Positions 49,080 to 60,335 are shown, numbered from the stretch's first letter. The stretch is DNA of 64,000 bases from Aulostomus chinensis (GCA_037954235.1 JBBMOA010000002.1:18885009-18949008); one strand, 5' to 3'. Made by a program: numbers and translations. The notes: generated by a model from the sequence alone, not told the origin.

Positions 49080-49450
49080 TTTTGTCTGCGTTTCATGCAG
49101 ACCCAGCATTATCTTGTTCGCCTCATAAGTTATCCTAAATGATCCAGTCGCTGTTAGAAAACAAGAGGAAGCCTTTGTAAATGGATAGGCACTACACAAC
49201 ACACTTTATAATATAGATTTCTCCATTTTAAATTTGCTTACTTCACTTTTCAACGTAACAGGGCATTATCGGGAATTCTGTATTTCACTCATTGACTGCA
49301 AAGCCAAGCACCATTTGATTGTTTAAGAAGGCTTTGATGAATTCACATAATTGAAATATTAATTGCTCTGATGAATTAGTCAGGTGGCACCGCCAGCATG
49401 ATTGACTTTAACGCCCCTAATGAGTTCATGTCGGATGTAATAAATCAGAA
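49080..49450. promoter_or_regulatory. Candidate enhancer-like conserved non-coding block
   Basis: The right part (about 49290-49440) combines TTTGATTGTTTAAG, ATATTAATTGCTC (49355-49367), GATGAATTAGTCAGGTGGC and TTTAACGCCCC in a short span. The left part has TTTCATGCAGACC near 49092. The mix of homeodomain cores and an E-box-like CAGGTG suggests an enhancer by inspection only. Confidence 0.25.
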
Positions 49451-50371
49451 ACTAACACTGAATCCACATTCAGGCCCTGCATCACTATGTATGCCAACAT
49501 AACTTCTCTCACATATATCATTGGCTGCAGCTGTGGGAAAAGTGAACAAAGGGATGAAGAAAAGTGTACATTTCCAAGCATCAAGAACATTGAGACAGTT
49601 TGGAATGGCCAGGCTGTGTGACAGTTCTGCTGCACTATAATGACATGTACATTGACTCTGAGTGACAGAGAAGCGCAGCCCTGCAGTGGGAGAAATCACC
49701 AACACAGACATACTGGCCACCCTGACTGAGAGCCTGCTGGCTGCTACACCCTGGTCCCTAGTGGATGGCGTGTTAACTTACCACCTGCTCTGCTGCATGG
49801 TTTGTGACAAATGTTGATAGATGTTACAAGTTTATAGAGATAATTGATTGTTTAAGCCAGAGAATCCCCTTATGTGGGCTTCATTTACCAGCAGTCTGTT
49901 TTTTATTTGCCAATTTGCCATAATTCAGTGTGGCTTCACTGGTGTGTGCTTGTTTGTGAGTTGTGAGAAGTGTGAATTCATAAGAATTTTGCTTTACAGA
50001 TCTGTATAAGGAGGGTAAGAAAGGCATGGCTTCGACCTTAAAACCACTGTAAAATATATATCATTTCAATTGCAACTATCTAAAAAATACAAATGCAAAT
50101 GTTTGGACTGGTCATAAATGTGAAAACTTCACAAGGAAAAATGTGCATCAAAATACCACCAAAAGCCCCACTATTTTTTCAAATAGTGTAAATAATGACA
50201 AGAATAAGTCCAACTATTATTGTAAATCTTATTGCCATTGCAATATCTTTGAAAATAATAAATAGCAATTAGATAGTTTCCCAAATCAATCAGACCAAAT
50301 GAGGCATAATCTTTACTAATATTTCTAATAATGTAACAGACACATTATCGCCATTTTTTTGGTCAAAGTAA

Positions 50372-50372
<1 letters not shown>
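49451..50372. other. Non-coding stretch, nothing recognised
   Basis: Unique sequence with overlapping short frames on the minus strand (49426-49720) that show no domain. The sequence from 50040 to 50340 is strongly AT-rich. Confidence 0.5.

Positions 50373-50403
<31 letters not shown>
50373..50403. repeat. (TG)15 microsatellite
   Basis: A pure TG array visible directly. Confidence 0.95.
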
Positions 50404-50407
<4 letters not shown>

Positions 50408-52432
50408 GTTTATGTATCACTGACAAACGAACATCACAAAAAATGATGCCACTCCAGCTGTATTCTGTTTATGGAATCCTTCACACCCATTTACAAACAT
50501 GTTGTGTATAAAAGCTTAACCAGGGAGGAATCATGTGCTCACCCAAAAGCCTCTTGTGTTGGAGCATGGCGTTGCAGAGAGCACCTGTTAAGTAGATGCA
50601 GGGAAGGAATGTGGACTGTGGAAGTTTCTTCCAGGGTGCCCCAGATGCCAGTATAACACAGATGTTGTAGTGTTGCTCCAAGACCACAATCACAACATAT
50701 GGTAATTGCTGCAGAATTATTTTCTGGCCAGCTCTCTAACCAGGGGATGATAAAATGGAGAAGTGAGCTACCAATGCTCTGCAGAATGAACACCTGCCAA
50801 ATCTAACTACATGAGATGTCAGTCCCGTGAATGAAGGGCCACAAGGTAAAGCCATTAGGGCTTCTGATGGCCATGGCATTCTGAGAGGCCATGGATGACT
50901 AAATCCACAGATGTTTCACTCAACATTTTGCAAAAACTTGATTGTTGCTGATCTTGTGGGTGCTTGACCTCAATATCCTCATGAGACTGTTGATGTGGTG
51001 GAAATTATAATACACCGACGCCCAAGCAAACAAATTTACATGTTAAATGGGATTGTTTCAGCACAAACACTATACAGACATCAGATGTATATTTACGGAC
51101 CATACAGTATGATACAGTATGATGATTTTCATCAAAATATTACTGTGACTTAATTGTATTCAAGTTCCTCTGAATCGCATACAAATATTTGACCTGAAAC
51201 TCAGGAGAAGCCATTTGAAATCAATCTTAAAAATGTTTTCTTTTTTAAGAAGTTTGTTTATTTGTAGTTTTGTTGAAACATGTTAAAACTTAAATGTGTA
51301 TAGTGCAGTTAAAGAATTTTATTTTCTAGTGATTATTGTTCTTCTTTACCTTTAAGTGAAAATTTCCATACACAAATCAGAATGTGAAATATCTTTTATT
51401 TTTAATTGAAGCTGAGAGAGCTTATGATATTTTGGTCCCTGGCATCTCAGTGTTTTCAAAATGTTTGTGTCTGCTTTGTAAACCAAACTGCTCCAGAGTT
51501 GATATTAGTGAAGTCAAAGATTAAAAGATTAAAAATTTCCACATAACGTCTCAACTTTCTTAACAGTGGCAATAGTTTTGGAGGAGGTCTTAACCACCAA
51601 TCCATTACTCACAACTGATTATATTCATGTGGGGCCATCCTCTCTCTATGTCAAAGCCTGTATTCTTAATATTCTCTCGTTATGAACAAAGCATCGCCCC
51701 CTTTTCAAACAGACTCTTTTCCCAGTGTGGGGAACATCTAAAACATAGTTAAGGTTTTTTGCAGCATTAGCAATGTCCAGGAGTAGCAGTTTATCTCATT
51801 TCAAGGCATGACTTTCCAGTCACCCAGATATTCAGTCTCTGAGCTTTGTTAATTGTTAATGCTCAAATGTTGTTTTGCTCTGGCTACCGTTGCTGAAACA
51901 GAAACACATTCCACACACTCTGCATAGTTGAATGCAGCCGTTATTCATCTATAGCCCAGAACCAGCTGATGTGGATGGTTAGAATATGAGCCCTGTTCTG
52001 TCTCTCAAGTGAGTGTTTTTAGTCTGGGGTAAACACACATGCTTTAATTCACCTACATACCTACGTACATGCCTACCAACATACACATGCACAATGGCAA
52101 ATACAAGCTGCAGAGCTTTCAAAGAAACCAGAGGATCTGAGATATTAAACTTCTCTCTTCTGAGTTTTTGGCTCCACCATCTGGTGTTTAGTGACACAGT
52201 CTCACTTCAGCACATGCTTATTCATAAATACAGTATATTACAGCTAATACATTGGATCAACCCAATGTTCTGCCTATACCATACATAATTATGAGACACA
52301 ACGGGATATATATACAATGTGTAAAAAAAAATGGCCCTGCTTTTGAGATCTGAGATGTATGACTATTGATTACCAGAGTAGAAAATGTCATGACTTTTTT
52401 TTTCTAATTTGTTATGATGAGAGGAAAAGAGG
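50404..52432. other. Non-coding stretch, nothing recognised
   Basis: A GC-richer patch at about 50520-50900 has overlapping short open frames on both strands but no recognisable protein. The remainder is AT-rich. Confidence 0.5.
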
Positions 52433-52468
52433 CAGAAGACAACCATGGCTTTGCATGGTTGTCTTCTG
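52433..52468. repeat. Perfect 15-bp hairpin
   Basis: CAGAAGACAACCATG (52433-52447) and its exact reverse complement CATGGTTGTCTTCTG (52454-52468) are separated by a 6-base loop. The stem stops abruptly at both ends and there is no target duplication, so it is not an obvious transposon. It is too short for a normal microRNA precursor. Confidence 0.9.
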
Positions 52469-52708
52469 AAGGTTGAGTGTATTGATTGGTGGAAGTGAGT
52501 CTGGTGAAGAGTTTTTTTGCTCAACAGGGGGTCGACTGGTAAAGGAAGGAGGGTGCCTCACTTAAAAGGGTATCGTGTTATGGCAGCCTTTATTAAGACT
52601 CTTCATTTGCTTTTGAAGACAGGCTGGGGGGGATTGTTCCTGGCAGGTTATAGACATGTGGTGTCTCCATTACTTATTCTTCTGCTGACGTCCTTTGAAA
52701 AACTCGGA
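52469..52708. other. Short non-coding spacer
   Basis: Nothing recognised between the hairpin and the TG array. Confidence 0.5.
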
Positions 52709-52709
52709 T

Positions 52710-52749
<40 letters not shown>
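52709..52749. repeat. (TG)n microsatellite, about 20 units
   Basis: TG array with one TA interruption near its start (TGTGTATG). Confidence 0.95.
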
Positions 52750-52750
<1 letters not shown>

Positions 52751-53287
52751 TGAAAACTGCCCCTGTAGCGACACTTTACCAATTACTGCTGGAAACTGTT
52801 GTTAACCCAATCTCCCAATAAATACATCAATAATGAGTTTGAGAATGTTATGTAAATACAAGAGATTTGTTTTTACCTGTTCTATCATTCAATTTACTGA
52901 CAATAGTCCTGACTTGACTACTTCGAAAAGCTTTCATTTCAGAAATTATTGCAATATTATTTCTAACATTAATATCAAGTGTTCCATAAAAGGTGCTTGA
53001 ACACTGATACAAATCACACAGTTACCGGGCCCATCATATGCTCCATGTAGTTTTGCACATAATCTGGATCTGTTGCAGATACCACCATGTGTATAAATTC
53101 TCATCAGTGGGCTCCTAACCTCTGTATTTTGGTGAAATGAAACAAAGTATGAGGTGGCAAATACGTCTGACAGGACATCAGCTGGATAGCCTACAGGACC
53201 TGTTGCTTTAAAGTATATTAAAAAAATAAATTAAAATTCTGCACATGTAATCTGGGGGGATGTCCTCTTTAGTGTTGGGGTTTGTTA
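52750..53287. other. Non-coding spacer, nothing recognised
   Basis: AT-rich unique sequence up to the hAT target duplication. Confidence 0.5.
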
Positions 53288-53295
53288 TTGATAAG
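53288..53295. repeat. Target site duplication of the hAT element (left copy)
   Basis: TTGATAAG here is repeated exactly at 53955-53962 immediately outside the other end of the element. Eight bases is the duplication length characteristic of hAT transposons. Confidence 0.92.
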
Positions 53296-53343
53296 TAGGG
53301 CTGCAACGATTAGTCGACGTTGTCGACAAAAATCGATAATAGA

Positions 53344-53376
53344 AATAGTCGACAATGAATTCCATTGTCGACTATT
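53344..53376. repeat. Subterminal 14-bp perfect palindrome in the hAT element
   Basis: AATAGTCGACAATG (53344-53357) and CATTGTCGACTATT (53363-53376) form a perfect stem around a 5-base AATTC loop. It contains the GTCGAC motif found elsewhere in the element's ends, which suggests a paired binding site. Confidence 0.9.
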
Positions 53377-53508
53377 GTCGCCACACGCGTTTTTTCCAAC
53401 AGAGTGAGGCATCTCACTTGATGATAATCTCTGCCGAGAGTCACTCATGCACAATAGCATCTCTGTCTCTAAGCGGTAACATACAGGAACGCAGCGTCAA
53501 CATCAGGT

Positions 53509-53667
53509 ATGCGTACCAAAACTTCTGAAGTTTGGTGGCATTTTAGCCTGGATACGGCGGATAAAAAGACTACTTGCAGAGGTTGCAAAGCAGACCGTGC
53601 ATATCATGGCGGTGATGCACGAACATTTAAAGAAGCCCATCGGGCAGTTGAACGAAACGGGGTCTGA
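53509..53667 (+). pseudogene. BED zinc-finger remnant of an Ac-like transposase, 52 codons
   Basis: The frame starts at ATG 53509 and stops at TGA 53665. It shows the N-terminal pattern of BED fingers in hAT transposases and ZBED proteins: SEVWWHF near residues 6-12, the Cys pair C23-x2-C26 in TTCRGCKADRAYHGG, and a histidine at residue 44. The usual final His-x(3-5)-His spacing is not seen, so the finger is probably broken near its end. No hAT dimerisation region or catalytic core follows. BED fingers bind DNA, so in an intact element this part would recognise the transposon ends. Whether this frame is expressed is unknown. Confidence 0.65.
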
Positions 53668-53777
53668 CTCGGAGTCTGACTCGGTTTTTATGACATACAT
53701 TGTACATTATAAGCGTATTTTCGCTATAAAAGAGAGCTTGAGCGTTATGCCAGACGCATTTTAAATTAATGAATGTC

Positions 53778-53783
53778 AATAAA
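53778..53783 (+). terminator. AATAAA polyadenylation signal inside the hAT element
   Basis: AATAAA lies about 110 bases after the stop of the BED-finger frame and upstream of the right inverted repeat. It would serve a plus-strand transcript of the parent transposase gene. The hexamer is common in AT-rich DNA, so function is a guess from position. Confidence 0.35.
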
Positions 53784-53954
53784 AGATGTATTTTTCATTG
53801 TACCCATCTTTCTTGTTTATTATCATTTGCCACATAATTAAATCAACTTCATGCTAAATTTAAGAAAAAAATAATAATTATCCGATGAGTCGACTAATCG
53901 TTTCAATAGTCGGTGACTAGTCGACAACTCAAATAGTCGTTAGTTGCAGCCCTA

Positions 53955-53962
53955 TTGATAAG
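53955..53962. repeat. Target site duplication of the hAT element (right copy)
   Basis: TTGATAAG, identical to 53288-53295. Confidence 0.92.
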
Positions 53963-54387
53963 ACAAAGCAAGAACACATTTAGTCTGTAGCTGCTGTGGA
54001 AATTATATGTTGATGATTTGCTGAATTTTATTCCACTGTTAACAACTGATAAACAATTTCAATTCTGTAGACCAATACTGCTTTTTGCCTCAAGAATTCC
54101 TCGTGGAATGTCCATAAGCCTGTGTATACATAGTATCATACTTATTAACAAACCAAATTAGGGCCATTGTGGCACACGACACAGTGGCAACATGTGTGCC
54201 TGTCACAGTGCCCTTGACCTTTTCACACCAAAATCTTTACACTCCATCCTTGAGTCCCACTGCAGTCTTAAAATTTGAAGAGATTCAACAATGAGCTAAT
54301 CAATCAACTCTGCACTGCAGTAGTTCTGAGACTTAAATAACAGTGAAGAAGGAATTTAAACTAGATCGATTTATTTTAATTTAAAAA

Positions 54388-54388
<1 letters not shown>
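53963..54388. other. Non-coding spacer, nothing recognised
   Basis: Unique sequence between the hAT element and the compound microsatellite. Nothing supported. Confidence 0.5.
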
Positions 54389-54436
<48 letters not shown>

Positions 54437-54550
54437 TACATACATACATATATATATATACATATATATATATACACACATACATACATATATACATACA
54501 TACATACACACACACATATACATACATATGTGTGTGTGTGTGTGTGTGTA
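54389..54550. repeat. Compound (TA)n/(CA)n/(TACA)n/(TG)n microsatellite
   Basis: A 160-base mosaic starts with a pure TA array, passes through CA, TACA and further TA tracts and ends in a TG array. The CA and TG ends are complementary, so the right third can fold back around CATACATATG. Its mosaic form suggests repeated slippage and point mutation. The histidine/tyrosine-rich frames across it are repeat artefacts. Confidence 0.95.
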
Positions 54551-57319
54551 GACTTAGCACATTTAATAAAGTAGTCAAGCAACCCTATAAAAATTAGTCA
54601 GGACAAGATAAATACTTAGTTTCTAGTGTTTTCATGCATTCACTCAGAAAGCTGGAGTGGAATGCAGCCTCTACATGCCTCTGAGTGGCAGTAGGCGGGT
54701 CTGGGAAATGTAAGGATTGTATGCATTTATTGGCTAGCTAAAGAATTTAGGCCACTCTGTGTAAGGCACCTATAGTAATGTGGATACTGTCAAACACCAT
54801 TCCCCTAAAATGGTAAACTTTCATCTACTCTAAGACACAGGGGAAGTTCTCAGAATTTACTGTAATCTTTGTTGGCGGTGTGAATATGCAGCACAGACTT
54901 TTAAAAATAACACTGATTTTTCAGCAATTATTCCGAGAGGACAGTCAAATTTTGTAGCATATTTCCTGGTTCACTTTTACAAGCTTCACGTCCTAAATTA
55001 AGTCATCTACAGAGTCGCCCAGTATAATTTTTGGGATACTGATTTCAGGTGTCAGTGAGTCACAACTGGTTTCACAAAATTATGGGGTAATTCACAATAT
55101 CCTCTTATACTTCAGCAGAGTTTGACATTAAGGTTTTCACACCTTTATTTAATACAAAGTTCCTGTAGAGATACTGTATACCTCATTAGTTAAAGTTGAT
55201 TACATTGTTGTCTGGTGTATTTTAGTAACGTTCTGAAAGCTAAACACACTATCAGTTGCACGAGGTCCTTTTTCATGATCTTACTGAAAATACATAGCTA
55301 CTGTAATATTAGTAATGTAGATTATCCACTCACATGTGGCAAGCTCATTGCACTTGTACCCCAGATGTCAAATTCGTATTAGTTTGGGTCAAAGGCTGAT
55401 CAGTCTTTGTGACATAGTAAGCATTGGTAAATCATTTCTAAAGGTGGTTGTGGGTGTATTCTTGCAAGTCTTCATAGAACTGTTTTATCAGCTTTATTTG
55501 GGAATTGTCCACAGACAGTGCAGTGCATGGATACATTTCTTTACAGAACAGAGGAAACATTCTGCATCTCTAACTGTTCTCATAATCTAACACTATCTCC
55601 ATGTACTTAGGCTATGTTAAAATGAGGAATCGTATAACATCAAGATGGCATTCTCAACATGCAGAAAGGCTGACACAGGCAGGCATCAAACTAGTGGGAG
55701 AAAAGAAAAAAAATCATCTTCGTGCTGAATTTGTAAATGATCAACCAGGAAAATCAAAGACTATTTTTTTTGCCTGCAATATCTGCAACAATTAATGTCA
55801 AATCCTGTTTTAGTACGCTGCTGAATAGATGGTGAGGTCAGCTGCACACAGCTATGTGGATGAGACATGCATAAAAAGGCATGAAAATAGTCGGTTACAC
55901 ATGGTTTGATCTTGTACCTGCCTTTCTCGCGCCACTAACGAGAGCATGTTGACAAACTATTTGCTTAGCTGAATATCAGGCTTGTTTGTTTTGAGAAGCG
56001 TTCAACCCCGTGTTCCACAACACATTTGTCCTCTTCCCTCACTATGCTGCTGTGAGAACTGGTTCCATTAGAGCAGTATTGGGGAACTAGTCATGCAGAA
56101 AGCAGCAGGCTTAAGGAAAACTTGTTTCTCTTTAAATGGAAAGGCAGTAAACACTCCCAAGTGATTACTTTCTCCTGACAAAAATGATATTTGATGCTTA
56201 TACCAACTGACAAGGCCTAGATGATGCACTCAATAGCTGGATCTCTGCCAGACTCAGGCTTGAGTTGGACCTTTACTTCAACTAAATAAATGTGGTGGGA
56301 TTTTACATATGTAATATCAGTTCAGTTGATTTAGACCCCTTTAATACACGAGACTTTCACATGCATTGACCTCCCTGATTTAGCTCATTTAAAATTATGT
56401 GGAAATTTAAAAAGTGGAGGCACCACCGGGAGACTGTCTTTATCATGTGGTCTCATCAAAAAAAGTACAAAGCAGACCAGGTGAGGCAGATGTGTCAAGC
56501 AGTACTTATGTGTTTTCACGAAATAAATATGAATGCACATTAAGAAATATTAATTTCAACAGTTTTACTGCTGACTTGTTGCAGACCAATCTAAATTTTG
56601 TATATAATGTACCATGCTGAAACATTTACAGCTCATCAGACTGTGAATCTAGCACCATGTTCTTGAGTTCAAGAGCACTGTGTCTCATTCATGGACACAT
56701 TCAGGCTTCTGAGGTTTGACATAACTTTTTATTCTTAAAAAGTGCTTTAAGTATGGCCAGGGAGCATCTTTTTCCAGGGATGTTTGTCAAGCAGTCACCT
56801 ACACAATGAAATGCAGGTAGAAAATGTTTCAAGATACTGGCACATCGTTCAGTTAAATCAGCCACATAAATCTGGAACATTTGTCCTACATACACTTAAG
56901 GGTACATACTACACCCAAATATTGGGATTATCCCAATGCCAAAAGTTGTTGATATTGAAGGCACAATCGGGGAGGAAGAAAGATACATACTCTGACAGCC
57001 TCTTCAAAAGTATACATGAACAACTGGGATCATTTGCATATAAATTAATGTTCTGTGAATAAAAACTAGAATTTTAAAAAGACCATCTTCATTCTGGTAT
57101 TGGTAACCTTGTCGCCTATCACAGTATCATATTTATTGCAAAGGATTTCATAAAATTACAAAAGCTGAAGTGGTATCTGATGTAAGAAAGATGTGGATGA
57201 AGGGTGTTTCAGAAGCTGTCTTAACATCGTTTGCCGAAGCACACTGACATGAATTTACTTTTCAGACATTTTTTTTCAAATATAAAAAAATGTTAAGGTC
57301 AGTTTGCCAGTACAGCAGC
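54551..57319. other. Non-coding stretch, nothing recognised
   Basis: AT-rich unique sequence. The frames at 55336-55590, 56414-56620 and 56784-57062 have no recognisable domain. No mobile element ends were noticed. Confidence 0.5.
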
Positions 57320-57341
57320 TTTTTTTTTTTTTTTTTTTTTT
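57320..57341. repeat. 22-base T run
   Basis: Homopolymer visible directly. No adjoining retroposon body was recognised on the minus strand. Confidence 0.9.
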
Positions 57342-57481
57342 AATGGTTTGAATGAAAATTAAGTGATCAAGTAAAAAAAAAAATCCAGTTAAAACTGAGT
57401 GACACCATCATTTAGGAGGTAAACTTGACCAATTAATAATAAAGCACATGCATGTCCTTAACTCCATCTTATATTGAACTC

Positions 57482-57512
57482 CAGTGTTTCCACCTGCCGC
57501 CTGTGGCGGCCT
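57482..57512. mobile_element. Probable fragment of a fish repeat with a small GC-rich hairpin
   Basis: AGTGTTTCCACCTGCCGCC followed by TGTGGCGGCC resembles the end of a dispersed repeat common in fish (AGTGTTTCC start and a CCGCC/GGCGG stem). The rest of the element cannot be traced, and the call rests on memory of that terminal block. Confidence 0.35.
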
Positions 57513-57763
57513 AAAATGTCAACATAAAAGGCAACACTCCAGAGTTTAAGATGTAATATTGGCAAGTGTATGAATGAATATGTATATATTTGCACACATA
57601 CATATAGAATAACTACATTCAGACTTTGAGATGATTTTTTTGAATGACATGAAATGTTACACAATGCTGCAATGAGCTTTATTTCCGAAAAATGAGCACA
57701 GGAATTGGCATTGCTTTTATCATGTTACTATATGATGGTGCCAGCTAGGGAGAGCATCCAAAC

Positions 57764-57880
57764 AGACAGTGTTTCCAACTTAGCAACTTTGTCTCTGGAT
57801 CTGGCAACTTTCCAGAAGCCTGAAATTGTCAAAAGTGACCTTTTTTCTGTTTTTTGGGGACATTTTGGTCTTGACACTTG
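57764..57880 (+). mobile_element. Probable fragment of a second fish dispersed repeat
   Basis: Starts with AGTGTTTCCAACTTAGCAAC, continues with GGCAACTTTCCAGA and reads into a T-rich part. It resembles a repeat I recall from several fish genomes. It shares its first nine bases with the fragment at 57482. No terminal inverted repeat partner or target duplication was found. Confidence 0.35.
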
Positions 57881-59045
57881 GGATAAGTCAGTACACCATG
57901 ATCTGTACAACCACCGAAAATGATCCATGTAGATGATCGTATGAATTTTTTTTTTATCAATGTTACATGAACTGACAATTTCACAGTGGACCTGGAGATG
58001 ATGTGCTTATTGTTCTTTATTGATATAAGCACCAGGTTACTTTTCCACCAATCTACAACCCGACATGTGATTCAATGTAGGAAAAAAAAAAAAGCTAGGC
58101 TTCATTCAGCCATGTCTAAGCACTGAGTCCATTGACCTACAGCACTCTACTTTTTGTTGTTGTTTTCCAAATAGACACGTTTTGATGGACGCATAAATCC
58201 TATATATTGTACAAACAGCTATGAAGGAAGTACATCCTATACGCAGCAAAGTTGTGTGTGCACTTGGCAAAGATGAGACGCGTCTATGTTCTGTGTGATG
58301 ACGAAGGCAGCAGCAAGCTGTGGCTGTGTGTGTGACTAACAGGCCGGCTGCCAACCAGAGAAAATTGTTGGACACGACACACAATTAAAATGTTTTCTAC
58401 TCAAAAAACACCCGAGCACAGATAATGACACATTGTTACATATTCGTTACTCTGCCTCATCTCAACCTCAGTATCAGTACTAAATACTTGTTTCAATCAA
58501 GTATCAGGCTCACCCCTGGTTTATACCAATACATTTCAGTGACAAAGTGACATGAAAACATGTGACTGCGTTCTCCAGGTCATGTCCTTAACAAGGACTG
58601 GGGGCTGTTGCAAACCCCTACACAGTGAGACGGACAAGATTCAGCTTTGTCTTTCTTTTTTTCCTTACCCACTGTTTTGATCAAATTGTGACAAAATAAA
58701 ACTAGAAGTTCATTTTTAGGTCTAAGTGTATTTTGGGTTTTTTCATCCACTTTTTTTCTCTCATCAAATACGTTACTCCATTCTCTGCCATATAATGTCC
58801 ATTACATGCAAATTACTTATGTAAAATGGTTGATGATCATCTAGTGACTACAGGTTCCAGGTTCAGTGTTTTTAATTTATCTTGACCTTATCCCCTGCTC
58901 ATCATCAATCGGCTGGTCAAGTGTATCCATGATAGAGCTTTAGAGATTTTCTTTGATTATTTTTCTTTGATTTCTCATTGCTATGCATAATTTGTGGCTG
59001 TTTTGTGATAAATAAATCTCTTGTAAAAACGCTCACCTCTACATT
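57881..59045. other. Non-coding stretch, nothing recognised
   Basis: Unique AT-rich sequence. The 92-codon minus frame at 58106-58384 has no recognisable domain. A 13-base A run lies near 58082. A segment near 58450-58510 hints at another decayed repeat but is too weak to call. Confidence 0.45.
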
Positions 59046-59049
59046 GTCA

Positions 59050-59146
59050 CAATTTCAGAATATCGTGATATATATCGTATTGTGAGCTGAATATCGTGTA
59101 TCGTACCGTATCATGAGATTAGTGTATTGCTACAGTCCTAACTAAC
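59050..59146 (+). mobile_element. Terminal fragment of an ATCG-rich DNA-transposon-like repeat
   Basis: Recurrent ATATCGTGATATATATCGTA and TATCGT units followed by CATGAGATTAGTGTATTGCTAC and a final AGTCCTAA resemble the end of a DNA-transposon-derived repeat frequent in fish. No left end could be matched, so it is probably a solo fragment. Confidence 0.4.
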
Positions 59147-60335
59147 ATAGTCAGAATGTCAATGCTCATCTAAGTGCACATTCACATTCTGTGTGGAGAG
59201 CTTTGAAGTCTAGAATGTTGCTTAACATGAAGAGAATGACCGGTAAGAACATTTAGTATGAGCATGCTTTCCTTGTCATTTCAGGATCATTCTGCAATTG
59301 TACCCCCTGGAGTGGTTTAAACATATAAGTAATTTGGCAGTTTGTGAAACACTTAATTTATAATTTCCACCCCAACCTAATGGTTAAAAGTATCTTTTGT
59401 ATGACTGATCTGTGCTAAGCTTTGTTGCCTCACTATTGTGTAAAACAACTCCTGAGGGGTACAAGTGCTTCAACTTGGATGTAAATCAAGAGAAGTTAAC
59501 AATAACATCTCCAACCCATTTTCCCTCCCTTGTTTACCATTTGAAAAATTCTCAATACAAGAGGGAGACACTTAACCAGAACAGTACATAACGCATGAAA
59601 AAATGAAAGCTTTATCAGCCTTAAATGCGCTATAATGCACATGATCCCAGGAGAATTTTTTACAAATGAGTAAATAAATACCATTGTGATGCAGCCCAAC
59701 CCTGCCCCCATTTTCAGGCAAATCCCCTATTTGGAGTATAAATCTGCAAGGCTTTGTGGGTAATTAGTGAACATGCTCGGGAATGTTAGCAGGGCTTGGC
59801 AGGTGCGTTTGATCAGTGGCAAGAGGCAAAATCAGTGTTGACAGAGAGAGAGGGCAGGAGGATGGAGATAGGAGGGCAAGTGGGTGGAGGAAAGGTAAAT
59901 GTGATTGCTGAGGGGCAGGTTTATTTTATCTTAGACTTGTTACAGAAGGACAAGGCAGCTCTTTTATGTGAGATAAACCAGTGTACAAATTACAGAAATT
60001 CAATTTAGCAATTAGCTATTGAGAACTAAATCATTTTAATGGTCAAGTTTAGTGTGAAGAACAACATCATATGATAAAAAAAATTGGGGACACTTCACCT
60101 TTTGATGTAAGCCTCATTTAATTTACATCTAAGTATAAAATAAACTGCAATTTAGAGTACAAAGCAATGGTCTTGTTTCATCTTCAGGACTCTTATTTCA
60201 ATTCACATCTTTATTTTTGTTCTGACCTTAGATTAGATTTTACTAAACTGTAAAGGTGAAGTGAATCAAATTATAACATGTGAATAAAATGCAATTATTG
60301 CTCTTAAATACATCGTGTGCAGCTGAATTATTAAT
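59147..60335. other. Non-coding stretch, nothing recognised
   Basis: Unique sequence. The purine-rich patch near 59840-59900 gives a 70-codon plus frame without recognisable features. Confidence 0.5.

Larger units (their letters stand above)
53296..53954 (+). mobile_element. Non-autonomous hAT (Ac-like) DNA transposon, 659 bp, complete ends
   Basis: The element is bounded by perfect 12-bp terminal inverted repeats, TAGGGCTGCAAC (53296-53307) and GTTGCAGCCCTA (53943-53954), and by 8-bp target duplications. Repeated GTCGAC / TAGTCG motifs crowd the first 85 and the last 75 bases, as in subterminal transposase-binding regions of hAT elements. The interior keeps a short BED-finger frame (53509-53667) and an AATAAA signal (53778-53783) but no catalytic transposase core. 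It therefore seems to derive from a larger autonomous transposon by internal deletion and would need a transposase supplied in trans. The intact ends and duplication suggest a fairly young insertion. Confidence 0.93.

Noticed and set aside
54376..54582. Histidine/tyrosine-rich minus-strand frames
   Set aside because: They are the translation of the compound TA/CA microsatellite.
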